From contig NZ_CP090423.1 of the NCBI RefSeq assembly GCF_023518235.1, forward strand, positions 186,001 through 250,000: a DNA stretch of 64,000 bases. The letters are read 5' to 3'. Position numbers and translations under genes: made by a program. Origin of the DNA: Stenotrophomonas maltophilia (GTDB lineage: Bacteria; Pseudomonadota; Gammaproteobacteria; Xanthomonadales; Xanthomonadaceae). The notes under the pieces are model-generated. The model made no database searches, was not told the origin of the DNA, and worked only from the letters and a program-made list of their open reading frames with translations. Of this stretch, positions 1 to 7,632 are shown piece by piece. Positions within the stretch are counted from its first letter, which is position 1, and every line of letters begins with the position of its first letter.

Positions 1-1
1 C

Positions 2-304
2 CCGAACTACCTCAGCCTGGGGGCGTCCGGTGCGGTATCGGCGGTGCTGTTCGCCTTCATCCTGATCAAGCCGTGGTCGATCATCCTGGTGTTCTTCATC
101 CCGGCACCGGCGATCATCTACGCCGCGTTCTATGTCGGCTACAGCATCTGGATGGACAAGCGTGGCGGTGACCGCATCAACCACAGTGCGCACCTGGCCG
201 GCGCGGCGTTCGGCGTGATCTTCATGCTGGCCATGCAGCCGAGCATCTTCAGCCACTTCCTGCGCGAACTGTCCAACCCGACCTTCCGCCTCGGCGGCGG
301 TTGA
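2..304 (+). CDS. Rhomboid-family intramembrane serine protease, C-terminal part (5' end outside window)
   Basis: The reading frame is open from base 2 and ends at TGA 302-304. The visible part begins with the motif GASGAV, the usual site of the catalytic serine in rhomboids. A hydrophobic helix follows, and then NHSAHLAGAAFG, which carries the histidine of the Ser-His dyad and the small-residue packing motif of the last core helix. Rhomboids cleave transmembrane helices inside the inner membrane; the substrate cannot be told from sequence. Only about 100 residues are visible, so total length and N-terminal domains are unknown. The family call is secure because both catalytic motifs are present in the right order and spacing. 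Confidence 0.88.
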   Translation, partial: PNYLSLGASGAVSAVLFAFILIKPWSIILVFFIPAPAIIYAAFYVGYSIWMDKRGGDRINHSAHLAGAAFGVIFMLAMQPSIFSHFLRELSNPTFRLGGG

Positions 305-310
305 GGGGCT

Positions 311-337
311 GGGGTCGGATCCGCTGGATCCGACCCC
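311..337. repeat. Palindromic intergenic repeat (GGGGTCGGATCC arms)
   Basis: Perfect 12-bp arms (311-322 and 326-337) surround a 3-base loop directly after the rhomboid stop codon. The arms resemble those of other elements in this window (3142-3165, 9546-9587, 11017-11055, 26968-27006), so this is a dispersed family. It differs from the GTAG repeats. It may end or stabilise the upstream mRNA, but there is no T-tract. Confidence 0.75.
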
Positions 338-359
338 GGGGCAGGGACCTGGTTGCTGG

Positions 360-521
360 TCAGGCCCGGGTCTGCTGGCCGTAGGTGTCCAGCAGGCGGG
401 CGAACACTTCCTCGCCGATGCGCTGGAAATCCTGGTCTTCGGTCTGCCCTTCCACTGCCAGTTGCAGCAGCCCCTCGAGCAGGGCGTGGTCGGTGTCCGA
501 ATGGGTGTCGCTGGGGTGCAT
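360..521 (-). CDS. Small conserved hypothetical protein, 53 aa
   Basis: I do not recognise a functional family. The ATG at 521 is chosen because GGAGG lies just upstream on the minus strand at good spacing; the longer open frame to 590 lacks such a site. The product is acidic and soluble, starts MHPSDTHSDTDH, and is predicted to be mostly helical, with no signal peptide or membrane segment. It sits alone between the rhomboid gene and a divergent acetyltransferase. A role in regulation or protein binding is possible but not supported by any motif. Confidence 0.6.
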   Translation of the reverse strand: MHPSDTHSDTDHALLEGLLQLAVEGQTEDQDFQRIGEEVFARLLDTYGQQTRA

Positions 522-729
522 GAAAGCCTCCGCGGGGTGCACGTGATCAACGTTCGCAAGGGCCGTGCCAGCCAGGCCGGACCCCTCCACAGGCGATAGC
601 GGCCGCCCCGGCTCCAGCTTGAGGGTCGAAAAGTGACGTGAACGGACTGGACTTGCCCCTGTTCAGGCTTCACGCGATCATGGCGCCCGGCTGCGCACCA
701 TCCACGCAGTCGCCGCAGGAGACAGTTCC

Positions 730-1032
730 ATGGCTTCGGTCACGCCCCCCGGTCTGGCCTACGAGGTCGAGCACGACCTGGCCAACCACCGCTTCACCGC
801 TCGTGTGCGAGGACAGCTGGCGGTACTGGACTACCAGATCAAGCGCAGGCGCATGGTCATCACCCACACCGAAGTGCCCGAGCCGATCGCTGGCCGTGGC
901 ATTGCCGGCGAGTTGACCCGCGTCGCGCTGCGTTTTGCCCGCGAACAGAAGTACAAGGTGGTGCCGGCGTGTTCCTATGCCGAAGCCTTCCTGCAGCGGC
1001 ACGAGGAGTACCACGACCTGCTGGTGGGCTGA
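730..1032 (+). CDS. GCN5-related N-acetyltransferase-like protein (Acetyltransf_CG/YjdJ type), 100 aa
   Basis: This is a minimal GNAT domain of the short family with a conserved C-terminal cysteine. The pattern HTEVPEPIAGRGIAGELT forms the acetyl-CoA loop (GRGIA), and VVPACSYAEAFLQRH near residues 80-91 is the hallmark C-terminal segment of this group. The length of about 100 residues is usual for the family. Its substrates are not well established; proteins or small amines are both possible. The start ATG at 730 follows a GGAG-type site (CAGGAGACA). The gene stands alone between the small gene at 360-521 and a lipoprotein gene on the same strand. Confidence 0.85.
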   Translation: MASVTPPGLAYEVEHDLANHRFTARVRGQLAVLDYQIKRRRMVITHTEVPEPIAGRGIAGELTRVALRFAREQKYKVVPACSYAEAFLQRHEEYHDLLVG

Positions 1033-1096
1033 GCGCCAGCGGGCCACGCTTCAGCCAGGGCAGGCGATGATGGACAAACATGAACAGGGGATCCCG

Positions 1097-1951
1097 ATGA
1101 AGATTGGAAACAACCGGCCACTGCACATCAGCGTGCTGGCCGGCGTGGTGGGCGTGCTGTTGCTGGCCGGCTGCCAGCGCGAAAGCGAGCCGGCTCCGGC
1201 GACCGACGCGGCGCCTGCCGCCGAGGCCACCGCGGCGGGTGAAACGCCGGCCGCGGAAGCGCCGCTGGATCTGCGCGACGTGATCGAGAACAACGAGCGC
1301 GAAGTGGTGGGTATCAGCTACCCGGCCGGCATCGATCGCTACCCGGGGCTGGCGCGCGCGCTGCAGGGCTATGCCACCAGTGCGCGCAGCGACCTGCAGC
1401 AGGCGCTGGATGGGTTGGGCAATGACAAGCCGACCATGCCCTACGAACTGTCGCTGAGCTTTGAGAAGCTGCTGGAAACCCCGCAGCTGGTGGTGGTCAG
1501 CGCCGATGGCAGCCGCTATACCGGTGGCGCCCACGGCGAGCCGCTGGTGGCGCGCTTCGTGTGGCTGCCTCAGCAGCAGCAGATGCTCAGTGCCGAGAAG
1601 CTGGTGCCCGACGCCAAGGGCTGGAAAGCGATCAGTGATTTCGTCGCCGACCAGCTGCGCGAGCGCGTGGCCACCCGCCTCAGTGGCGAAGACATGGACC
1701 CGGCCCAGCTGCAGGAATCGCTGCGCAATGCCTCGCGCATGATCGCCGACGGGACCGGCCCGCAGGCCGATAATTTCAGCCAGTTCCAGCCGCTGACCGA
1801 CGACAAGGGGCAGATCACCGCGCTGCGCTTTGTGTTCCCGCCGTACCAGGTGGGTCCATACTCGGACGGCACCCAGACCGCTGACGTACCGGCGGCGGTG
1901 GTGTTGCCGCACGTGGCCAAGGACTACGTGGAGCTGTTCGCACGCGGTTGA
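1097..1951 (+). CDS. Putative lipoprotein with DUF3298/DUF4163-like domain (RsiV-like fold), 284 aa
   Basis: The N-terminus MKIGNNRPLH is followed by a hydrophobic stretch ending in LLAGC, a typical lipobox, so the protein is probably a lipoprotein. A low-complexity Ala/Glu/Pro linker follows to about residue 60. The rest resembles the DUF3298 family: a segment with SRYTGGAHGE and later FPPYQVGPYSDG, where RsiV-type proteins have a calcium or lysozyme-binding fold. ATG codons at 1067 and 1070 are also in frame, but ATG 1097 has AGGGG upstream and gives a cleaner signal sequence. It ends 19 bases before the cfa start and may be co-transcribed with it. The exact role is unknown. Confidence 0.75.
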   Translation: MKIGNNRPLHISVLAGVVGVLLLAGCQRESEPAPATDAAPAAEATAAGETPAAEAPLDLRDVIENNEREVVGISYPAGIDRYPGLARALQGYATSARSDLQQALDGLGNDKPTMPYELSLSFEKLLETPQLVVVSADGSRYTGGAHGEPLVARFVWLPQQQQMLSAEKLVPDAKGWKAISDFVADQLRERVATRLSGEDMDPAQLQESLRNASRMIADGTGPQADNFSQFQPLTDDKGQITALRFVFPPYQVGPYSDGTQTADVPAAVVLPHVAKDYVELFARG

Positions 1952-1970
1952 CCGCAGTGGAGGACGTGGG

Positions 1971-3086
1971 GTGGATACAGGGTTGCAGGAGCGGGTCGCC
2001 GGCCTGCTGCACGAAGCCGGGGTCCGCATCGGCGGCACCCAGCCACAGGACATCCAGGTGCATGACCCGCGCTTCTTCGCGCGGGTCATGGCACACGGCT
2101 CGCTCGGCCTCGGCGAGAGCTACATGGACGGTTGGTGGGATGCCACCGTCCTGGATGAATTCCTTGTCCACCTGATGCAGGCGCACCTGGACGAACGGGT
2201 GCATGGTTGGCGCGAAGTGGCCGATGCGCTGAAAGCGCGGCTGTTCAACCTGCAGAGCGGGCAGGGCAGCTACGAGGTCGGCCGGCGCCACTACGATCTT
2301 GGCAATGATCTCTACCAGGCCATGCTCGGCCAGCGCCTGGTGTACAGCTGTGGCTACTGGCGCAGTGCCGGCGATCTGGACGCCGCGCAGGAGGCCAAGC
2401 TCGACCTGGTCTGCCGCAAACTGGGGCTGCGCCCGGGCCAGCGCGTGCTGGACATTGGGTGTGGCTGGGGCGAAGCGCTGAAGTTCGCTGCCGAGCGCTA
2501 TGGCGTCAGCGGTGTCGGCGTGACCATCTCGCAGGAGCAGGCCGACTTCGCCCGCGAGCTGTGTGCCGGCCTGCCGATCGAGATCCGCCTGCAGGACTAT
2601 CGGGAACTGGATGAGCCGTTCGATGCGATCTTCTCGATCGGCATGTTCGAGCATGTCGGCGACAAGAACTACGCCAGCTTCTTCGAGGTGGCCCGGCGCT
2701 GCCTGTCGCCGCGCGGCCTGCTGCTGCTGCACACCATCGGTACCAACATCTCCCGGCACCGCACCGATCCGTGGATCGCGCGCTACATCTTCCCCAATTC
2801 GATGCTGCCTTCGGCGCTGCAGATCAGCAAGGCGTTCGAAGGACGCTTCGTGCTGGAGGACTGGCACAACTTCGGCACCGACTACGATCTGACCCTGCAG
2901 GCCTGGCGGCGGAATGTGGAAGCGGCCTGGCCGCAGCTGGATGCCCGTTATGACGAGCATTTCCGCCGCATGTGGCGGTTCTACCTGGCCGGCTCGATGG
3001 CCACCTTCCGTTGCCGGCATGCGCAGCTATGGCAGCTGGTGCTGTCGCCGGAAGGCGTGCCGGGCGGGTACGTGGCGCCGCGTTGA
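1971..3086 (+). CDS. cfa: Cyclopropane-fatty-acyl-phospholipid synthase, 371 aa
   Basis: Adds a methylene group from S-adenosylmethionine across the double bond of unsaturated acyl chains in membrane phospholipids, usually on entry to stationary phase or acid stress. The SAM-binding motif VLDIGCGWG lies at residues 159-167, followed by GVTISQEQ, LQDYREL and FSIGMFEHVG, all characteristic of bacterial Cfa. HTIGTNISRHRTDPWI and EDWHNFGTDYDLTL are close to the E. coli enzyme, and the length is near the usual 382. The start is GTG at 1971, with GGAGG at 1959-1963; an upstream in-frame extension has no such site and is compositionally poor. It follows the lipoprotein gene by 19 bases. Confidence 0.95.
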   Translation: MDTGLQERVAGLLHEAGVRIGGTQPQDIQVHDPRFFARVMAHGSLGLGESYMDGWWDATVLDEFLVHLMQAHLDERVHGWREVADALKARLFNLQSGQGSYEVGRRHYDLGNDLYQAMLGQRLVYSCGYWRSAGDLDAAQEAKLDLVCRKLGLRPGQRVLDIGCGWGEALKFAAERYGVSGVGVTISQEQADFARELCAGLPIEIRLQDYRELDEPFDAIFSIGMFEHVGDKNYASFFEVARRCLSPRGLLLLHTIGTNISRHRTDPWIARYIFPNSMLPSALQISKAFEGRFVLEDWHNFGTDYDLTLQAWRRNVEAAWPQLDARYDEHFRRMWRFYLAGSMATFRCRHAQLWQLVLSPEGVPGGYVAPR

Positions 3087-3114
3087 TTCAGGTCCATCCA
3101 CGCCATGCGTGGAT

Positions 3115-3192
3115 GGGGCCAGAGCCCTTTCCGATGGAACAGGATCCGACCCCGGGGTCGGATCCCGTTTCGTAGAAATGGCCTCTGACCCC
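3115..3192. repeat. Nested palindromic intergenic repeat
   Basis: A perfect 24-bp palindrome at 3142-3165 (halves GGATCCGACCCC and its complement) lies inside a looser outer pair, 3115-3130 (GGGGCCAGAGCCCTTT) and 3176-3192. The outer arms match the GGGGTCAGA...TCTGACCCC family seen at 9546, 11017 and 26968, so this looks like one repeat within another. It lies between the convergent genes cfa and dcp. Confidence 0.7.
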
Positions 3193-3200
3193 ATCCAATA

Positions 3201-3234
3201 AAAAAACCGCCCGGTCTCCCGGGCGGTTTTCGTT
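3201..3234. terminator. Bidirectional Rho-independent terminator between cfa and dcp
   Basis: The stem ACCGCCCGG/CCGGGCGGT with loop TCT-C is flanked by a run of A on the left and T on the right. It can therefore end transcription in both directions. It is 20 bases beyond the dcp stop codon. Confidence 0.88.
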
Positions 3235-3254
3235 TCACGCTACCGCGCCAGCGA

Positions 3255-5423
3255 TCAGTTGCCGGCGCCGGTCAGGCCACGCTTTTCCAGCAGCGGCTCG
3301 ATCTGCGGCTCGTGGCCGGCGAAATCGCGGAACAGCTGCATGGCATCCACGCTGCCACCCTTGGACAGCAGGGTGGCGCGGAAGTGGTCGCCGTTCTTGC
3401 GGCTCAGGCCACCGTTGTCCTTGAACCACTTCTGGGTGTTGGCGTCGAGCACTTCCGACCAGATGTAGGCGTAGTAGCCGGCCGAGTAGCCGCCCATGAT
3501 GTGGCTGAAGTACGGGGTCTTGTAGCGCGGCGGAACCGGTGCGTAGTAGATGCCGTCCTTCTCCAGCGCAGCACGCTCGAAGGCCATCACGTCCTTGGCG
3601 GCCGGCACCTGATCAGCGCCGATCTGGTGCCAGCGCTGATCCAGCATGGCCGCACCCAGGTACTCGGTGGTGGCAAAGCCCTGGTTGAACTTGGCCGCGG
3701 CCAGCACCTTGTCCAGCAGTGCCTGCGGCATCGCCGAACCATTCTGGTAGTGCTTGGCGTAGTTCTTCAGGATGACCGGGTTGTCCGACCACATCTCGTT
3801 GACCTGCGAGGGGAACTCGACGAAGTCACGCGGCACCGAGGTGCCGGAGAAGTACGGGTACTTCACGTTGGAGAACATGCCGTGCAGGGCGTGGCCGAAC
3901 TCGTGGAAGGTGGTGTTCACCTCGTCCCAGGTCAGCAGGGTCGGCTGGCCGGCCGGCGGCTTCGGGATGTTCAGGTGGTTGGCGACCACCGGCTTGAAGC
4001 CGGTCAGCTTGGACTGCGATACGTAGGAGTTCATCCACGCGCCACCGCGCTTGGAGGCGCGTGCATACGGGTCGAAGATGAAGATCGCCAGCTGGCTGCC
4101 GTCGGCGTCGAACACATCGTAGACAGTGACGTCATCGTGGTAGACCGGCAGGTCGGTGCGCTGCTTGAAGGTCAGGCCGAATTCCAGGTTGGCGGCATGG
4201 AACACGCCGTTCTCAAGCACGTTCTTCATTTCGAAGTACGGCTTCAGCTGCGACTCGTCGAAGTTGTACTTGGCCTGGCGCACCTTCTCGCTGTAGAAGG
4301 CCCAGTCCCACGGTTCCAGCGCGAAGGTCTTCTTGCCGGCCGCTTTCTGTTCCTGGTCGATCATCGCCTGCAGGTCGGCAGCTTCACGCTTGGCGTTGGC
4401 CACCGCGGCCGGGGCCAGCTTGCCCAGCATCGCATTGACCGCTTCGGGGGTCTTGGCGGTCTGGTTGGTCAGGTTATAGGCGGCGAAGTTCGGGAAGCCC
4501 ATCAGCTTGGCCTTGTCGGCACGCAGCTGCATGATGCGCGAGACCAGTGCGGTGTTGTCGAACTCGCCGCCACGGCTGCCACGGCTGACCGAGGCTTCGT
4601 AGATCTTCTGGCGCAGGGCGCGGTTGGCCAGGTTGGTCAGCGGCGGCTGGCCGGTGGTGTTGAGCAGGGTGATCACGTACTTGCCGTCCTGGCCGCGGGC
4701 CTTGGCCGCTTCGGCGGCGGCCGCGATCTGCTCCTTGGACAGGCCGTCCAGTTCCTTGACGTCGGCGACGGTGATCGCCGAAGCGTTCACTTCCGACTGC
4801 ACGTTCTGGCTGAACTTGGTGCCCAGGTTGGCCAGCTCGGCGTTCATTTCCTTCAGCTTGGCCTTGTCGGCGTCGGACAGCTTGGCGCCGGCGCGTACGT
4901 AGTTGTCGTAGTACTTCTCGACCAGGCGCACGCCTTCGGCGTCCAGGCCCAGCTGGCTGCGGGTGTCGTACAGTGCCTGGATGCGCGCGAACAGCTTGCC
5001 GTTCAGCGCGATCGCATCGCTGTGCGCGGCGAACTTGGCCGAATAATCAGCCTGCAGCTTCTTGCGGGTGTCGTTGGTATCGGCGCCGACCAGGCTGAAG
5101 AACACGGTGGTGGCGCGATCAAGGACGTCACCGCTCTTTTCCAGGGCGATGATGGTGTTGTCGAAGGTCGGCTTGGCCTTGTTGTTGGCGATCGCTTCCA
5201 CTTCCTTCAGCTGCTGCGCCATGCCGGCGTCGAAGGCCGGGGCGAAATCGCTGTCCTTGATCTTGTCGAACTGCGGGAAGTGCAGGGGCAGCGGGCTTTC
5301 GGCGAAGAACGGATTGGCCTGCTGGGCGGCGGTGCTGGCGGCCGGGGTGGCGGCGCCGGCGGAGAAGGCGGGCAGGGCAAGGCCGAGGGACATGGCCACG
5401 GCAAGGGCAAGGCGAGTGGTCAA
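3255..5423 (-). CDS. dcp: Peptidyl-dipeptidase Dcp, M3 family zinc metallopeptidase, 722 aa
   Basis: Releases dipeptides from the C-terminus of peptides. The zinc motif HEFGH is at residues 507-511, followed by ALHGMFSNVKYPYFSGT and a downstream ligand region as in M3 peptidases (Dcp/oligopeptidase A). An N-terminal hydrophobic sequence with the Ala-rich end SAGAATPAAS suggests export to the periplasm, as described for Xanthomonadaceae Dcp. The start is a TTG at 5423, which has GGAG eight bases upstream and gives a basic residue before the hydrophobic core. The internal ATG (codon 11) would leave no positive N-region, so TTG is preferred. The length agrees with the family (about 680-720). Confidence 0.93.
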   Translation of the reverse strand: MTTRLALAVAMSLGLALPAFSAGAATPAASTAAQQANPFFAESPLPLHFPQFDKIKDSDFAPAFDAGMAQQLKEVEAIANNKAKPTFDNTIIALEKSGDVLDRATTVFFSLVGADTNDTRKKLQADYSAKFAAHSDAIALNGKLFARIQALYDTRSQLGLDAEGVRLVEKYYDNYVRAGAKLSDADKAKLKEMNAELANLGTKFSQNVQSEVNASAITVADVKELDGLSKEQIAAAAEAAKARGQDGKYVITLLNTTGQPPLTNLANRALRQKIYEASVSRGSRGGEFDNTALVSRIMQLRADKAKLMGFPNFAAYNLTNQTAKTPEAVNAMLGKLAPAAVANAKREAADLQAMIDQEQKAAGKKTFALEPWDWAFYSEKVRQAKYNFDESQLKPYFEMKNVLENGVFHAANLEFGLTFKQRTDLPVYHDDVTVYDVFDADGSQLAIFIFDPYARASKRGGAWMNSYVSQSKLTGFKPVVANHLNIPKPPAGQPTLLTWDEVNTTFHEFGHALHGMFSNVKYPYFSGTSVPRDFVEFPSQVNEMWSDNPVILKNYAKHYQNGSAMPQALLDKVLAAAKFNQGFATTEYLGAAMLDQRWHQIGADQVPAAKDVMAFERAALEKDGIYYAPVPPRYKTPYFSHIMGGYSAGYYAYIWSEVLDANTQKWFKDNGGLSRKNGDHFRATLLSKGGSVDAMQLFRDFAGHEPQIEPLLEKRGLTGAGN

Positions 5424-5584
5424 GGTAGGAACTCCGGTAAGGCAAACAAGGTTCCGAGGGTAACCCGGCCGGTCGCGCGCCCACTTGTGTCAAAAGACAT
5501 GCTGGCAGCGCCGCCGCATGGGTGGCTGCCGGGCACGCGGCTCCCCCGGTACCATGCGGGTGTCCTTTCCCCGGGCCCACCGCC

Positions 5585-6064
5585 ATGACCACCGCCTACG
5601 ATTTCAGCTTCCGTGACCTGGACGGCCAGCCGCAGGCGCTGGCCCGGTACCAGGGCCAGCCGCTGCTGCTGGTCAACGTCGCCAGCCGCTGTGGCTTCAC
5701 CCCGCAGTACACCGGCCTGGAACAGCTGTGGCAGGACTATCGCGAGCGCGGCCTGGTGGTGATCGGCTTCCCCTGCAACCAGTTCGGCGCACAGGAGCCC
5801 GGCGATGCCGCGCAGATCCGCCAGTTCTGCTCGCTGGATTACCCGGTCAGCTTCCCGCTGTCGGAGAAGATCGAGGTCAACGGCGAGGGCGCTGATCCCC
5901 TGTGGGCCTGGCTGTCACGCCAGAAGCGCGGCCTGCTGGGCAGTGCCCGCATCAAGTGGAATTTCAGCAAGTTCCTGGTCGACCGCCAGGGGCAGGTGGT
6001 GTCGCGGTATGCGCCCACCACCCGGCCGGAGCAACTGCGCGGAGCGATCGAAGCGCTGCTGTAA
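5585..6064 (+). CDS. Glutathione peroxidase, cysteine type, cytoplasmic, 159 aa
   Basis: Reduces hydrogen peroxide and organic hydroperoxides using glutathione or thioredoxin. The peroxidatic cysteine is C36 in NVASRCGFTPQY. GFPCNQFGAQEPGD carries the conserved Gln, and KWNFSKFLVDRQG carries the conserved Trp-Asn. There is no signal peptide, in contrast to the second family member at 54936-55520. The ATG at 5585 is the first codon that fits the family N-terminus (MTTAYDFSFRDLDG); the upstream extension to 5522 does not resemble the family. It is divergent from dcp and convergent with the TlpA-like gene. Confidence 0.94.
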   Translation: MTTAYDFSFRDLDGQPQALARYQGQPLLLVNVASRCGFTPQYTGLEQLWQDYRERGLVVIGFPCNQFGAQEPGDAAQIRQFCSLDYPVSFPLSEKIEVNGEGADPLWAWLSRQKRGLLGSARIKWNFSKFLVDRQGQVVSRYAPTTRPEQLRGAIEALL

Positions 6065-6123
6065 CCGCCTGCGCCCTGCGGCAGCGCCAGGCCATGCCCG
6101 GCGTCGCTCGTGATTGCCGCCGC

Positions 6124-6681
6124 TCAGTTTCCTGCGGCCGCTCCTGCCTGGCGGTTGCGGACTTCTTCGGGCAGCGCTTCGATGACCTGTTGCATGATCC
6201 GCGGCAGGCTGGCCTCGCTGTAGCCACGATGGGCGTGGGCGATGGTGCCGTCACGGCCGACGATGAACATGTGGGGCACGGCGACGATGCCGAACTGCTC
6301 GGCCAGCACGCCACCGGGATCGTGCAGGTAGTCCAGCTTCGGCCAGCCACGTTGGCGGATCAGGCGGTTGACCTCCCGTCGCGGCTCGCCCCAGTTGACG
6401 GCATAGACCTGCAATGCGTCTTCGCCGACGACCTGCTGCAGATGCGCCAGGATGGGCAGTTCCTTGCGGCACGGGCCGCACCAGGAAGCCCAGAACGTCA
6501 CGATCACCACCTTGCCGCGCAGCTCGGTCAGGTTGACTGGCTTGCCCTTGGCGTCATCGCCCAGCGCCTGCGGTGGCACGTCGCCGCTGGCGGGCGGCGA
6601 GGCCCATGCCGGAATGGCGGCCAGCAGCAGGCAGGCCATTGCCCAGGCCCGCATCCAGTGCGGAACAGGTGTGTTCGTCAT
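6124..6681 (-). CDS. TlpA/ResA-like periplasmic thioredoxin, 185 aa
   Basis: A thioredoxin-fold protein with active site WCGPC at residues 67-71, preceded by VVIVTFWAS. The later VPHMFIVGRDG contains the cis-proline. The N-terminus has a hydrophobic segment (ACLLLAAIPAWA) ending in a likely signal peptidase site, so it works in the periplasm as a thiol-disulfide reductant. The start at 6681 is preceded by GGGGAC. It may serve cytochrome c maturation or general thiol repair; no cytochrome maturation genes adjoin it. fpr begins upstream on the same strand with a 91-base gap. Confidence 0.88.
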   Translation of the reverse strand: MTNTPVPHWMRAWAMACLLLAAIPAWASPPASGDVPPQALGDDAKGKPVNLTELRGKVVIVTFWASWCGPCRKELPILAHLQQVVGEDALQVYAVNWGEPRREVNRLIRQRGWPKLDYLHDPGGVLAEQFGIVAVPHMFIVGRDGTIAHAHRGYSEASLPRIMQQVIEALPEEVRNRQAGAAAGN

Positions 6682-6772
6682 CCGTGTCGTCCCCAGGGGG
6701 CCATTGGCCCATGTGCGGTGCACGATGCCCGCAATGCGTGGAGCACGCAAGCGGGCACGCACAAAGGCCGCC

Positions 6773-7552
6773 TTACTTCTCGACGAACGCGCGCTCGAAC
6801 ACGTAATGGCCCGGCTGGCCGATGCGCGGCGAAACCTGGAAGCCACGCGCGTCGAGCACGGCGCGCAGGTCGGCCAGCATCTGCGGGCTGCCGCAGATCA
6901 TCGCGCGGTCGTTTTCCGGGCTCAGTTCCGGCAGGCCAAGGGTGCGCTGCATCTCACCGCTTTCCATCAGCGAGGTCAGGCGGCCCTGGTTGGCAAACGG
7001 TTCGCGGGTGACGGCCGGGTAGTACAGCAGCTTGTCGCCGATCATCTCGCCGAGGAACTCGTGCTCACGCAGTTCCTTCTCGAAGTAATCGCGGTAGGCC
7101 AGGTCCTTTTCGTAGCGTACGCCGTGGCACAGGATCACCTTCTCGAAGCGCTCGTAGGTCTCCGGATCCTTGATCACCGACAGCCACGGCGCCATGCCGG
7201 TGCCAGTGCCCAGCAGATACAGGTTCTTGCCCGGGTGCAGGTCGCTGATCAGCAGGGTGCCGGTGGGCTTCTTGCCGACCAGCACCTTGTCGCCCGGCTT
7301 GATGTGCTGCAGGCGCGAAGTCAGCGGGCCGTCCTGCACCTTGATGCTGAAGAACTCCAGATGCTCTTCCCAGTTGGCGCTGGCGATGGAATAGGCGCGC
7401 AGCAGCGGCCGCGCCTCGGTTTCCAGGCCGATCATCACGAACTGGCCGTTCTCGAAGCGGAAACCGCTGTCGCGGGTAAGGGTGAAGCTGAAGTAGGCGT
7501 CGGTCCAGTGACGGACCTCAAGCACCGTTTCGGCGCCGAAAGCGGAGGACAT
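6773..7552 (-). CDS. fpr: Ferredoxin/flavodoxin--NADP+ reductase, 259 aa
   Basis: An FAD flavoprotein that moves electrons between NADPH and ferredoxin or flavodoxin. The FAD-binding motif RAYSIAS is at residues 52-58 and the NADP-binding GTGTGMAP at 115-122. The C-terminus GQPGHYVFERAFVEK ends close to the pattern of the Azotobacter/Pseudomonas (subclass I) enzymes, which are 257-259 residues. No strong ribosome-binding site is visible. A Fur-like box lies upstream at 7594-7612, so iron-dependent control is likely. Downstream is the TlpA-like gene. Confidence 0.94.
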   Translation of the reverse strand: MSSAFGAETVLEVRHWTDAYFSFTLTRDSGFRFENGQFVMIGLETEARPLLRAYSIASANWEEHLEFFSIKVQDGPLTSRLQHIKPGDKVLVGKKPTGTLLISDLHPGKNLYLLGTGTGMAPWLSVIKDPETYERFEKVILCHGVRYEKDLAYRDYFEKELREHEFLGEMIGDKLLYYPAVTREPFANQGRLTSLMESGEMQRTLGLPELSPENDRAMICGSPQMLADLRAVLDARGFQVSPRIGQPGHYVFERAFVEK

Positions 7553-7593
7553 GGGCGTATCTATCGAAAGTCGTCGGGGGTGATTCTATCTCA

Positions 7594-7612
7594 AATGAGA
7601 CAGGTTCTCATT
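7594..7612. promoter_or_regulatory. Fur-like box upstream of fpr
   Basis: The sequence AATGAGA-CAGGT-TCTCATT is a perfect 7-5-7 inverted repeat. The arms equal the AATGAGA/TCTCATT core of Fur boxes common in Pseudomonas and Xanthomonas. A TAGAAT hexamer (7588-7583, minus strand) just downstream could be the -10 of fpr, which puts the box over the -35 region. The site is 42 bases from the fpr start. Confidence 0.65.
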
Positions 7613-7632
7613 AGGCGGAACGAGAGGCGTTC

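Noticed and set aside
3312..5588. Long plus-strand frame opposite dcp
   Set aside because: The Dcp zinc motif and M3 signature are on the minus strand. The shadow is Val/Gly-rich with no motif.
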